From Rhabdornis inornatus (Eukaryota > Chordata > Aves > Passeriformes > Rhabdornithidae): a stretch of DNA of 64,000 nucleotides. A program made the translations under genes and the position numbers. The notes under the pieces are model-generated. The model did no database searches. It saw nothing but the letters and a program-made list of their open reading frames with translations, and was not told the origin of the DNA. Position 1 is the first letter of the stretch. The number at the start of each line of letters is the position of its first letter. Positions 1-11,268 of this stretch are shown here, piece after piece. The stretch lies in contig VWZS01000193.1 of the NCBI GenBank assembly GCA_013397075.1, forward strand, positions 4,979 through 68,978. The letters are read 5' to 3'.

Positions 1-364
1 AAAAAAAAAAAAGTAAACACAGCTCAGGCCCCTTCAATTTTTCACTCTCCCAGCACCACACAGACTTTTATGACCCCTTATCTCCTTCATAGGCAGGAGC
101 ATTTCTGGGCATAGCTTTGGCTGCCCAGACTTAACTGTCTCACACCAAAGCAAACCTTGCCCTTTCAGATCCAGTTCTGACTCACCAGATCACACTTCCT
201 CCCCTAAAAACAGACCAGATGACCCAAGCAGCTCTTCAGAAATGTGAAAAGCAACTGTGGTCAAGCAGGGGGAGAGCAGGAGGGACAGATCTCCTACAGC
301 TTTCCCCTGCCCACCAGATGTGTGAAAACCAAACCTGAAACAAGCCAGTTACAAATAAATCAAC

Positions 365-1359
365 GGCAACACTTGATTTGGGATAAAATCTGGTAATAAA
401 GTCTTGCTATCCAGTATGGAATACTGCAAGGAACAGGCTTTCCCTTTCCCTACTCAGTGTACTTTTTAATGACCTTGCCTGGATACAGTTCCAGCACTCC
501 AGTGTAAAACCAGCTCCTCCCAAATCCTGAACACTGACCCCACTCATGGATTAACAGAAGTCATTTGGATTTGCCAAATTCTGATCTCCACACGACCCAT
601 TTAACTCGCAAAACAAAAGAGGTCAGTCCCACCAGCCCCTGGGTTTAAACAACAGCTTGGTTGCCTGCAGTGGCAGCTCTCTCTCCCCAGGCAGCAGTCC
701 ATAAATCCAAAGGAGAGGATGTTACAGCTGCAGACAAGATGGTTAGCAGAGATCAAAAAGATGGATTAGGAAAAGCCAATCAATCTTGCAGAAGGCTGGT
801 GGGACAAGTGCCTCTTTCAAGCCCCTCACTTCCCTCCATCTGGGGAGCATGATAAGGGTTTCTCTGGACACCAGCAGAGGCAACATGAGCCACAGCAGCT
901 GCAGCTTCCCTGGGAGCCAGGAAAGATCCAGCATTCTGCATGGCACACCAATGGATGCCCTCACAAACCAGGGATTTCAGCCTGTCAGAAGTTTGTGCTC
1001 ATCCTCCCACAGGGTTTAATTTCACTTAACCCACCTAGAGAGACCCACCAGCACAGTCCTGCCCAGAGCACATTCATGGCCAACACACCTGAGTATAGGC
1101 TCACAAGAGTCTGTGAAAAGCCAAAGCACTTCCAGGCACTGCAGCAGCCAGGAGCTGCTCAATGAAGGAAGGATCTCAGGCTCTATGTCCTGCCAGATCT
1201 GCCTTCCACCACTTTGCATTTTCAGGTGTTTGCCTTGTGTTCCAATACCAGTTAAACCCTGAGTAAGGGAAAGGGAAAGCCTGCTCCTTGCAGTATTCCA
1301 TACTGGATAGCAAGACTGGGTTTAATATTACCAGATTTTATCCCAAATCAAATTGTGCC
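365..1359. repeat. Inverted repeat, ~92/101-bp arms
   Basis: Bases 365-456 and 1259-1359 are reverse complements of each other with few mismatches and one indel of about 7 bases. Shared landmarks are GATTTGGGATAAAATCTGG and CCAGTATGGAATACTGCAAG. About 800 bp lie between the arms. This could be a non-autonomous DNA transposon with long terminal inverted repeats, or an inverted duplication. No transposase reading frame is visible inside, and no clear target-site duplication was identified. Confidence 0.85.
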
Positions 1360-2131
1360 ATTTTAGCTTCCATAGCAACAACCATAGCACAATTTTTCTT
1401 ACCAAAAGAGACAAGGACCAAAAGTTTCCTCTGAACCACCCAATTACTGTCATTCCCTTAATCAAGAAAGCACAAGGAAATTCACAAGAATACATTTTTA
1501 TTAGAATGTATAAAAAGAGATCTCCTGAAGAGAATAACTTGTATCCATGCTTTTCCTCCCAGTTTCAAGGAAGGAGACAAGGGAAGGAAGAGCTCCCAAG
1601 ACTGCATTTGGAGCACATCTCCCACATCCAGCCACAGCAGGAGGCTGACAAGCCTGAGGTAGTTTCAGTAGTTTCTAAGTTACTGTCACACAAAACCAGC
1701 TGGAAAACATGGCGGTCACTATGGCCTCCTTAATGACTACATAAGGACATCTAAATAAAAAGAAAAGATGGGCCCAAGATCCAAAATAAACTAACAAAGG
1801 AAACAAGCATTGGGAAAGAAGATCCAAACTGCTCTGGATAATCATTTAGCATGGTTGCAACAGGGATTGCACTTTCACTGCTGACACTCCAACCACAGGA
1901 ACAGTTCTGCCTTTCCACACAGCAATCCCAACTGTTGCTACGGACACTGCACACATGCAGGAGGGAATGGTTCCCCTGGTACTGCAGGAGGGGCTGTGGC
2001 AATCCATTAACATGCAGTCAGCCTGCAGGAGTGTTGGAGGCACACAGGACACTCACAGCAGGATGAGCTTCCTCAGCATGAGCCACACAAAAGTAGTAAT
2101 TCCACTATGCAAAAAAAACATTTTAAAATAA

Positions 2132-2175
2132 TGTTTATGTTAGAATACATAACATAATGTATTCTAACATAAACA
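2132..2175. repeat. Perfect 19-bp hairpin
   Basis: Arm 2132-2150 and arm 2157-2175 are exact reverse complements separated by the 6-base loop AACATA. The stem is AT-rich and lies in DOT1L intron 1. The function is unknown; it may be a MITE remnant or a chance palindrome. Confidence 0.9.
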
Positions 2176-3899
2176 GAATACATAGGGGGATGCAGTTATT
2201 TTGGTGAAACTGCAATTCACTGTGTGTCCTACTGCCCTCCCAGGTGAGTTTTAGGCAGTGACACACCCTGCCCACATCTGGGCAGATGCTGTGGTGATCC
2301 CATGTGCATGTTCCCCAGAACATGCACAAGAAGCCAGCACTGCTTGTTCTGGGACAGAGGAAACTGCTGGGCTTTCACCCCCTGGAACAGAGGAAGGCAG
2401 CCCTGCCACTATCTCACAGACAGTTTAACCCCACCCAGACACCTGCCCTGCCACCACTTCCCCAAAAGTCACCTCTTGCTCTGGGCCAGCAGTGCCTGTG
2501 CTCACATACAGCAAAGGCAGGGGAGGCCTAAACTAAAACTAAACTTTTGTGGGGTTTTGCCTCAGTTCCCTTTCAACCAGACCAGTTCACAAACACTGCT
2601 CCAAGGCTGAGAGCAGCTCAGGCACAAGGCAACAGAGATGACAACAGTCATTTCTACCTGCAGATGTCCCAGCTGCAAACCTGCCCCTCCCCAGGAGCCA
2701 TAGCCTGTGCTAGCAGGGTAATACCCCCCTTGTGCAGGTACAGGGGAGCACAGGACACCCCGATCATCCACACTGCCAGAAACAAACCTGCACACAGAAC
2801 CCAAGGCAAGAAATGAACACACAGTCACAAAACTGTTGGTGCTGAAAGCAGCCACCACCTCCTTCTCCAGCCCAGGGTTTTCCCACACCCTTGGGCTGGA
2901 GGAAGCTCATGGCACAGCCTGAGCCCCATCTCCTGCAGGGAAAACTGGTGAGACAACAGCTGAAATAACCACTTCATATTCTGTAAAGATAACTCAGTCT
3001 TGGACAGCTCAGAAATTCTGCTCCTACTTAACACACATAAATATTCCACATAACAGAAATTAGCAGTAAAACCTTGTACTCTTTCTGAAGCCCACTGGGT
3101 GTGGAGTTTTGCTAGGTACAAAAGAAAAAAAAAACATATTTGGGTTTTCCTTTAAAAGCTTCAACTTGTGGAGCAGAGCAGTGATCCAGTGGAGATTCTG
3201 AACAGCAGACATCAACTTCCAGCCACCAACCATTTCCACAACCTTTTACTTTAAAGATTTATAAATGACCCTACAATATTACATTGCATTCTTCACAGAT
3301 TGCAGAATTTCAAATGACTGTTTGCTGTAATGAGCAGGGATGGAAGCCAAGGTAAGAGCCACAAAGACTCCAAACCCAGCTCTAGAGCCAGCACCTGATC
3401 TCCCAGGTCTTGCTGCCAACAGATGTGGGAACCAGAGGGAACCTCTGCAGCCCAGTGGGAATTCAGCTGAGGAATGAACGAGAAGCCTCAAAAGCTCACA
3501 GTTGTTGGAATTTTAGAAGTGTCGAATAATAATATTGCTGAGCTCCAAGAAGTAAATGACACATTAATGCCAAAACCTCAGGAAACTGCCCTTCACGGTA
3601 CACAGAAAATAACAAAGAAACACTATTAAAACCCATTAAGTTTTGCTAAGAAACTTAATTCAGAACTTTCTGCAGCATTTGGTTCAGAAAAGTTTTCCCA
3701 TGCTTCATGTATCTGTCTTCAGTAGTTCCTTGGATTTTTCACCCAACACTACAAAGTTCTTTCAGTGTAAATTTTAAGAAAATTCTCATTCACTTGTGAA
3801 ATGAAACAAACCAAAATACTCTGAACAGGAACTTTTTCGTTATTCACAGATCTGCTCCTATCTATGAAAGCATCATTTCCTGCTGTAAAATATACTCAC

Positions 3900-4083
3900 C
3901 CTCTTCCTATGCTCTAAAAATAGTCCCTACTTGATTTGATAGCTCTAGCAGCATGCGGCCAACTTTTCTATTCAGTTTTATTTCTTGTTCCTCTTCAGAG
4001 TTAGTTTTGTCTTTAATAATCACCATGAAAGTAAACATGTTCACAATTCCTAACATAAACGTTTCCTCCTTCTGTGGATCCTT
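3900..4083 (-). other. Exon-like segment in DOT1L intron 1, unidentified
   Basis: On the minus strand a pyrimidine-rich tract ending CCTAACAG is followed by 58 open codons and a TAG stop at 3909-3907. A GTGAGT donor-like site follows at 3899-3894. The other two frames close early. The open frame begins at the first base after the acceptor, which fits the phase-0 donor of DOT1L exon 1. The predicted peptide has a hydrophobic run (MLGIVNMFTFMVII), then a charged helix-like stretch (SEEEQEIKLNRKVG). I do not recognise the family. If spliced after DOT1L exon 1 it would truncate the protein, so it could be a poison exon, a terminal exon of another transcript, or chance. Confidence 0.3.
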
Positions 4084-6429
4084 CTGTTAGGAAGGGGAAA
4101 ATAATTGAAGCAAAAATATCAATCTGTGATAAAAGACACTGCAAGGGACAAAAAAATTCACCTCACCCCTGGTCCTTGTGTTGATCATTAAAGTGCAAAA
4201 CTTTAATCAGACAGTTAAAGGTTAACTCAAAGCAGGAAGAAAAAAAAGTAAGTCAGTGAGAAAGGGGGAAAAGAAAGAAGGAAGAGTACAAAAGTAGACA
4301 TATGGATGTCTGGGGAGAAGGGTGATTAAATCCCCCATAAATCTCACATACCAAGAGGTAAGATATTTTGCCTAAATTCCCAGAGGCAACACAATTCAGT
4401 CCCGTATCTGGGACTTGAAAGGATGATCATCTCCATATATAATAAGGCTGCCATGAAGGACAAGAGCTGGAGCTGCATGTGGGGGCATGGATTTCCCTTG
4501 GCACACTGGAAGCTTTCAGTGCTCTGTCCAACTGGAGCTGATGGGTGAATTTTTAGGTAGATACATTTGAATTCCCTGAGCTGGAACTTTGGCTGGGTCA
4601 GGAACATTAATCCTCACTCATCTGCTGATGAATGAAAGGGGGAAAACAAGCAATCTTGGACAGCTACTCTGTCTTTCAACAGTTGCCTTTCAGATAAATC
4701 AGTGATATAAAAAAATAAATACTAGTGTGGTCTTAAGATGCAAGACAAGAGACCAACTTTCACTTTTCAAACTGGGGAAAAAATGTCTGTTAACTGAACT
4801 CATGATTTATCTTGTATCCAACGGGTCAGAGCTTGGAACAAAAGGAGTTTGAGAACTGAACAAGCACGGATTGTCACTCAGGGCAAGTTCTACTTCAAAG
4901 GGTAAAGCCCAGAAGGAAACTGCTCTTGTGTGCTGCCCACGTGCTGCACAATTAACACTGTAGGGCTCTTCTGCCCTCCAAGAGCACATCCCTGAATCCC
5001 TGTGGCACTGGGGAAAAGGGCAGAAAAAGTGATGCAATTGTGCCAACTCTGTGATCTGCTGGGCAGCAGAGAAACACAAGTGCTTTTGAAATGACTGAGT
5101 CAATATTTCTCAGTTTCACACTGCTCGCTCTCCCCACTCCAGGTGTTTCTACAACTGGGGAGGGCAGGCAGAGAGAGAGAAGTGCTGAGAAATCGGAACT
5201 GTGCTCAAGTGTTCAAACCTTTCCTCCACTAGACAAGCTTTTCGAAGTGATTAGTCATCCCCACAAGCATTTCCCAACAAGCTACAGCAACGGGGAAAAC
5301 CCCCGGACTCAGCCCCGGCTGCCGAATTTCTGGGCGATTACTCAGGGGGTGAGGAGGTTTTTGCCTGGCAAAGGCAGCAGCAGTTTCCTCCTCCTCTGCC
5401 TCCTTTGTAGGGCCGGCTGCCCCGGGCAGGCCCTGACTCACATTTCACTGAGCAGGGCGGGGGGGCCGCCTCTGAAAACACTGCAACATTTTTTTCCAGC
5501 CCAAATATTTCCAGCGATGGCGTTCCCAGAGCCGCCTCACACACAGCTCCACAGGCACCAGCACTCCCAACCGCAGGGAGCATCGGGGGGCTTCACCTTC
5601 CCCCTCCAGCACAGGCTGATCCCATAGAAAAAGCAGGAACACGTGTAAAACGTGTTTTCCATCAGCTCATCCCACAGGAGTGCATTTGGGTATGGAATAA
5701 GGATGGGATGGACCTGTGGCAGAGGGCAGGATGCACAGGACCACCCTCAGCAGCAGGGCACCTCCAACCCCAAGGAACAATTTAGCTCCTCTATAGGTCC
5801 TTCCCAAATTCATCTATGGCACTCCCACACCTGCCTCGCTGCTTGGGAAGCCAAAGCCAGGCATCACAGAAACTCTTCGCAGGAAAGCTGAGTGACATGC
5901 ACAAAAAAAGAGGATTAAATTCTCAAACAAGGTTTGTTATTCATCTCAACTGTTGATCTTTAATTTCTAAGGTGACAATCCCCGCTGGGCTGGGATTTTC
6001 ATTAACACTCCCTGCCCTTGAGGTCTCCCTGCACAGCACATTCCTTCGCTGACTGAATGGTATCAGCTGGATCACGACAGTAGGGAGGGGAAAAAAAACC
6101 CTAAACCCACACTCTGCACCCTCCCACCTGTACAAAACCTAGTAATAAGAACCTTGTATCCCATTACTCCCAGTAGCAGCCACAAACACACCTCCAGGTG
6201 TAGGGTGATGTTCTGACAACACTCAATTAGAAAATGAGAATTTTCTTGCCATCACAGCTGAGTGGAAAGCCAGCAGTAACGATGAGGAACATACACAATA
6301 AATTAATTATTCAAGCCAGACTTCTCATCACAGGTGCTAATTTGGAGGTTTAAGCTTCAGCAGCTCAGGGCAGAGGCACCTCACCCAGGTAAGAGGTACA
6401 CAGTGGCACAACCAGGACTGTCCCCTCCT

Positions 6430-6708
6430 GGGATGGAGTCAAAGGCTGGAAGAAGGCAAGAAAATTGGTAGATGAAAAATAATGGTATTACCATATGGTA
6501 ACTAGGGCAGAAGGTAAATTCTTGGCTGCGAGGGTGGTGGGGCCCTGGCACAGGCTGCCCAGAGCAGCTGTGGCTGCTGCATCCCTGGATTTGTCCAAGG
6601 CCAGCTTCGGCAGGGCTCAGAGCAACCTGGAATAGTGGAAGGGAATGGAACAAGATGGGCTTTAAGGACCCTTCCAAGCCAAACCATTCCATGATTCTGT
6701 GATCCTAT
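6430..6708 (+). mobile_element. CR1 LINE 3' fragment
   Basis: The order of motifs is that of the avian CR1 3' end: GGGCCCTGGCACAGGCTGCCC, a CAGAGCAGCTGTGGCTGC block, TCCAAGGCCAGCTTC, then AAACCATTCCATGATTCTGTG at the terminus. It is truncated at its 5' end, as most CR1 copies are, and carries no intact reverse transcriptase. Confidence 0.85.
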
Positions 6709-8725
6709 ACCCAGAGTACAGCCCTACTGGGATCCCCAGGGACTGCAGGAAGAGTTCCCAGGTGCTGTCACACCTCAAACCCCCTTGCAAGTCAAACAAC
6801 ACAACACACCTGATGCACACTGATGCTTGCAGCCACCTTCCTTGGGAATGCCACCCTGCAGGGAACAGAGCACAACAGGCAGATGTCTCATCCTGAAACT
6901 GGAAAGGACTTGCATCCTATTGACCACCTGCCCAAGGGCCAAGTGGGGCCAAGGACACGGTGCCAGGAGAGCCCTGCACGAGCAGCCCCTCCCTCAGCAC
7001 CTGGCTGTGCCTCCTGTCCCCACTCACACCGACACTGATCCCCCTGCCAGCCCAGCAGTGCAGGCCTCAAGGAGAGCCAATGAACGAAGCACAGTGTCCC
7101 GTCTTTCACAAACTGCAAACAGGCTTTTCCACATTCACCAACTCTGTGCTGCAATAGGGTGCAGTCCAGCAAACATCGATTTTGGGGACAATTATCAGCT
7201 TCAGCATCTCTGAACCTCCTGCTGCTCTGCTCTCTGTAAAAGCAATCCCTCTCTGGTGCCACAGATATATCAGCAGAACCCTGCCAGACCAGACTGTAGA
7301 GCTGATCCACCCCACAACACCTCCACCCCTCTCTCCCTCGTGCACACACAACAGCCTGCGACTCTACACAGGAACTTGTCAGGAGTTCAAAGTACAACCT
7401 GAGACACCTCACAGATCAGGCAAACCTTACTGTGGTATAAACCGAAAAATCTCCACATTTAAACCTAATCCATATTCACATTTAACTATAGTAAAAGTCA
7501 GAGACAAGAGGATGAACCGTTTTAAGAAAAATTCTCAGGGAAAAATCGAAACATCTGCAAGTCTTAAAAACTACACAGGGGGATTTCAGCCCTTGTACCC
7601 TTCAGATCTGAGTAATGAGTACCAAGTTATGCTTATCAATACCTGAAGTATGGCTGAAAATGCCATCCTCCACCACCATTAGCCTATTTAAGACCATTAA
7701 CGCCAGTCTCTTACCCAAATACTTCCTTTATCCAGGCCTGTTTCTTTCCTAGTATCAAAATTAAAATTTTAACACTGTATCCCTGGTCTCTTGACAACCT
7801 GGCAGGGGCAAAAAGTGGGGCAGGTACGTGGGAGCCGAGGAGTTAACCAGCGCACAAAAGAGTACACTCACTTCAGCTCTGATTAAGTGGGGCAGTCACA
7901 AAAACAGAGGTCAACATCAGAAAATATTTTGTGAGTCATGAGGAGAGATTACTCACCATGCACTATTCAACTTACTCATCACAGTGTGGCACGGCCAGCA
8001 CGGCTCACCACGGCTTCATTAGGGCACCGTGGCCTTTCCTTTGAGGCGGCGGAAGGCGGGGGAAGGAGCCGCACTTTCAGTTTTGTGTGGAAGCCAGTGG
8101 GAGGCTGGAGCTGCACCACCGCCGCCGCTCTCTCTCCTCCCACGGCCCTAATTAGACTCGGAGGGAAATACATGTTTCACATCAGCCTCTCCGGCTCTTT
8201 TAGCATCCCAACAAGTGCCGGGTTGTCAGCCGGGCTATTATCCGGACTCAGCAGTCTGGAGAGACCCTACTTTTCCTATTATACACGAAATAAACAGCAA
8301 CCCAGCAATAAAGAGACACGGTATTAATCCAGGCGTCCATTAATAGGGGAGACCAGCATTGTACACAGCAACATCGACGCCGCTAATTTAAGATGTAGTA
8401 AGAGCATAAAAATAGCCAAGTTACTCAAGGCAGGGTTACGTCACACCACGGAGCCCGGGCATTCAGTAGGTTCACACTACACAGCCTCGGATGTTGGGAA
8501 AGATGACTCCCTGCCACTGCTGCTGCTCTCACCAAAAATAACCGGCCGGGACCGTGAGTTTCCCGTTCCCTTTTCCTACAACTCTCCTCGGAAAACACAT
8601 CTCACAGAGTACAACAGGAAGCAACCAGAACGCTGCTAAATAAAACTCATTGAAGCGTGTGTGGTTTTTTCCCTCCTCTCAGCTATCCCACCTTGCTTCC
8701 TCGGAACCACGAGCGGTGAAACTAA

Positions 8726-8990
8726 GAAATGTTCTGCTTACGTCAAAGCGAGCCGAGCTCTGCCGGCACTCGGGGCCGCGCCAGCGCGGGGAAAGCGCGG
8801 CTGCAGTTCAGCAGAGCACGATGTCAGCAGGCCAAGCGCTGCCACGGACACAGGCATTTGTTTGCAGAGCCCCAGGGTTCAGCCGGAGCCGCGGCCAGCG
8901 CCGGGGCGTGCGTGTGTGCGAGCACGCCTTGGCCGCTGCGCTCCGCTCCCCCGAGCTGCGGGGCGCGCTGCTGCTCGGCTCCAGGTGGAA
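8726..8990. promoter_or_regulatory. CpG-dense patch in DOT1L intron 1
   Basis: CpG density rises sharply here, with runs such as GGGGCCGCGCCAGCGCGGGG and repeated GCGC/CCGG, against a CpG-poor flank. It lies about 1.8 kb downstream of DOT1L exon 1, so it may be part of the promoter-proximal CpG island domain or an internal promoter or enhancer. No exon can be assigned to it. Confidence 0.45.
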
Positions 8991-10690
8991 CATCCATCCA
9001 CTCGGGAATTACTCTGGAAAAGCTGGCAATGCCAAGCGGACAGTTTAATGGCAGGATGTTTGGGGTTTGTGGTATTTCTCAGTACATGGGGGGGATCGCA
9101 CCCCCACCACCACCCCCATCCGCTGCATTTCTGATTAACTGAGAAGAAACTCTATTTATTCTGCCATGCTCAAAAACAGGTGGTCGAGTTTTCCCAAATC
9201 AACTGAATCCTTATTTCCCATGCTGCAAAACACACGTTTCACCCTTAAAATAAAGGGCGGAGGGGTTGGTTTTTCGGTTTTTAAGCCTGTAGGAATCTCT
9301 GTGAACAGACATGAAACCATCCCTCCCTCCCAGAACAATCCCTATCCCGCGTAATCTTTAACCTCCGCTTCACACAACCCGCTCGGGGAGCGGGGTGCAG
9401 GGAGGGGGAGACAAGAGTTAATATTTGGCGAGGAAAACCGAACCCGGTCATCGCTTCTACTTTCAGTTTCTGACATTTGAGCGGAGCGCGCGCCCGCCAA
9501 CACTGACAGAGCTGCCCAAACAGGAAAGGCTGCGTTTAACCAGTGTGTGCTGGGAGACAAGACACTCCGGGAACAGCACGCCAGCCTGCACGGAGGATGT
9601 TTTGGAAAGGCACGGCTACAGCAGCAGCCCCGAAAGGCAGGCGGCAGATAGGAGCAGGCAGCCGTCTCCCCCTGCCACGAGCGATATATTCCTAATCACT
9701 CACACACAAGCGATTGCCAAAGCGAGCAACAACATCAGCAGTATCAGCTGCCCCAGCCTGTGCGTCCCAGCGTGTTCTCACCGGGAAACGGCTCACGTAC
9801 AACAGCACAGCCTGGAACGCAGGGATAATCAACAGTGCCTGCGCCAAGTAAACATATAGAGAGACGTTCTGCCTTTGCAAACTGTGCTCCGACGGGCTAC
9901 ACGCAGTTAGGGAGAGAAATTGCTCAAGGATTGATAGGAAGCCTACACACATCCAAAAATACCCTCCCCGGAGCCCTTCGCCTCTCGTGGGATTGTCACT
10001 AATTTGAACATGGACATTGTTATCAAGGTCACATATCGCTCGTCCGGGCTCGGGAGAAAGTCAGGCAAATTAAGGAAAAACGCCGCTCGGTAGCTAAGCA
10101 AGGACAAGTGACATTTTATTTGGAAGCACGAGGACTGCGGCTGGCTCGAATTCTACTCGGGATAAATAAAAGGGGAGCTCCAAGGGCACGGCTGGAGGGG
10201 AACTGGCGGCAGCCCCAGACACCAGCGCTGCCTCCAGACCCAGAACCGCCGCTGGCCGCTGTTTATTCCCACTCTGCGGCTGGTCCTGGGGGTCCCCACG
10301 ACCACCCGAGGCCATCCATAATTTAAGCGCTATTCCCCCATCCAGAATCCCTGGATTCCACCCCGCTCGCAGCAGCAGCACCAGTTATTAACCAGTTACA
10401 CGAGCCCAGCGCGAGGAAAACACGAAAACTTTTCATTAACCAGTCCTCCTCCTCCCCGCCCTTCGGTTTAGTCAACCAATTATAAAATGAAATTGGGGAT
10501 TTGACTTCCAGGCGAGCAGCGGCGGCACCCGGGGCCGGGGCTCCGGGGGGGTTCCCGCACGGGGGCCGATCATCCCCATGGATCCCGGGAAGGGCCGGCG
10601 CTGAGGGATCGCCCGGCGGGTGCCAGGGCCGGGGCAGGGCCGGGGGCGCTGACAGGGTGCGGGGCAGGTGCGGGGCCGGGCCATACTCAC

Positions 10691-10771
10691 GTAGACGGGC
10701 AGCGGCCAGGGGTACACGGCGGGCTCGGCTCCCACTGGCGACTTCAGCCGCAGCTCCAGCCTCTCGCCCAT
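10691..10771 (-). CDS. DOT1L: DOT1L coding exon 1
   Basis: This exon encodes the first 27 residues of DOT1L, the non-SET methyltransferase that methylates histone H3 lysine 79 on nucleosomes. The start codon is at 10771-10769, and the exon ends at a GTGAGT donor (10690-10685) in phase 0. The peptide begins MGERLELRLKSPVG and ends WPLPVY. It matches the vertebrate N-terminus as I remember it, with R where human has K at residue 4. These residues precede the catalytic fold, which is encoded by later exons outside the window. Start context is good (G at -3, G at +4). The gene is divergent from AP3D1, whose start codon is about 13.5 kb away, in agreement with conserved synteny. Confidence 0.94.
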
Positions 10772-10812
10772 GTCGGCAGCCGGAGGACGAGGCGGCGGCG
10801 GCCCCGCACCAT
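10744..10812 (-). CDS. Upstream ORF overlapping the DOT1L start
   Basis: An ATG at 10812-10810 in strong context (A at -3, G at +4) opens a 22-codon frame starting MVRGRRRLVLRLP. It overlaps the DOT1L start codon out of frame and stops inside exon 1. If the mRNA 5' end lies upstream of it, it would limit DOT1L translation. The 5' UTR is cut by the gap, so transcription of this ATG is unproven. Confidence 0.4.
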   Translation of the reverse strand: MVRGRRRLVLRLPTWARGWSCG

Positions 10813-10815
10813 GCT

Positions 10816-10935
10816 NNNNNNNNNNNNNNNNNNNNNNNNNNNNNNNNNNNNNNNNNNNNNNNNNNNNNNNNNNNNNNNNNNNNNNNNNNNNNNNNNNNNN
10901 NNNNNNNNNNNNNNNNNNNNNNNNNNNNNNNNNNN
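10816..10935. other. Assembly gap of 120 N
   Basis: Unresolved bases immediately upstream of the DOT1L 5' UTR fragment, at the edge of a GC-rich minisatellite. The gap length may be arbitrary. Confidence 1.
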
Positions 10936-11207
10936 GACGGGCTGCAGTGTGACACCCGTGTGACAGGGCCAGGGTGCCACCCGGCACGCGAGAGCAGGAC
11001 GGACTGTGGTGTGACACGCGTGTAACAAGGACACGGATAACACCTGGCACTCAAGAGCAGGATGGGCCATGGTGTTGTGCACATGTGACAGGGCCAGGGG
11101 CAGCACGTGGCCCACAAGAGCAGGATGGGCCATGGTGTCGCACACGTGTGACACAGCCAGGGCAGCACATGGCACACAAGAGCAGGATGGGCTGCAGTGT
11201 GACACTC
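10936..11207. repeat. 62-63 bp minisatellite, misplaced copy
   Basis: Four to five units of the 62-63 bp repeat, starting at 10936, 10998, 11061, 11124 and 11186. The stretch matches 11680-11951 at an offset of 744. It is bounded by the 120-N gap and a single N at 11208, which suggests a contig fragment placed twice. Confidence 0.85.
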
Positions 11208-11208
11208 N

Positions 11209-11268
11209 GTCGCGCGCAGAGGGGGAGCGAGCGGCGGGGACGGGGACCGGGACCCCCGGACAGGGCGG
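11209..11268 (-). promoter_or_regulatory. CpG-rich non-repeat fragment, possible DOT1L 5' flank
   Basis: About 60 bp beginning GTCGCGCGCAGAGGGGGAGC that is unlike the surrounding minisatellite. It follows a single-N seam and runs directly into a repeat unit. Its composition fits promoter or 5' UTR sequence. I infer it may belong beside DOT1L exon 1, separated from it by the misassembled 10936-11207 piece. Confidence 0.35.

Larger units (their letters stand above)
1..10690 (-). other. DOT1L: DOT1L intron 1, 5' portion
   Basis: This is sequence downstream (in gene direction) of the splice donor of DOT1L coding exon 1. I searched the minus strand for the next known coding segment, which starts DKHHDAAHE in vertebrate DOT1L, and did not find it, so the intron runs past the window edge. 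Recognisable contents are an inverted repeat (365-1359), a 19-bp hairpin (2132-2175), an exon-like segment (3900-4083), a CR1 fragment (6430-6708) and a CpG-dense patch (8726-8990). The remaining stretches show no gene I can support. Confidence 0.8.
10480..10815 (-). promoter_or_regulatory. DOT1L: DOT1L exon 1 CpG island, downstream part
   Basis: The sequence around DOT1L exon 1 is strongly GC- and CpG-rich and stops at an assembly gap just upstream of the start codon. The transcription start and core promoter are expected in or beyond the gap, so no TATA or initiator can be assigned. Confidence 0.6.

Noticed and set aside
1..10690. Search for DOT1L exon 2 or other catalytic-domain exons
   Set aside because: No minus-strand segment encodes the known DKHHDAAHE start or the methyltransferase motifs, so none is claimed.
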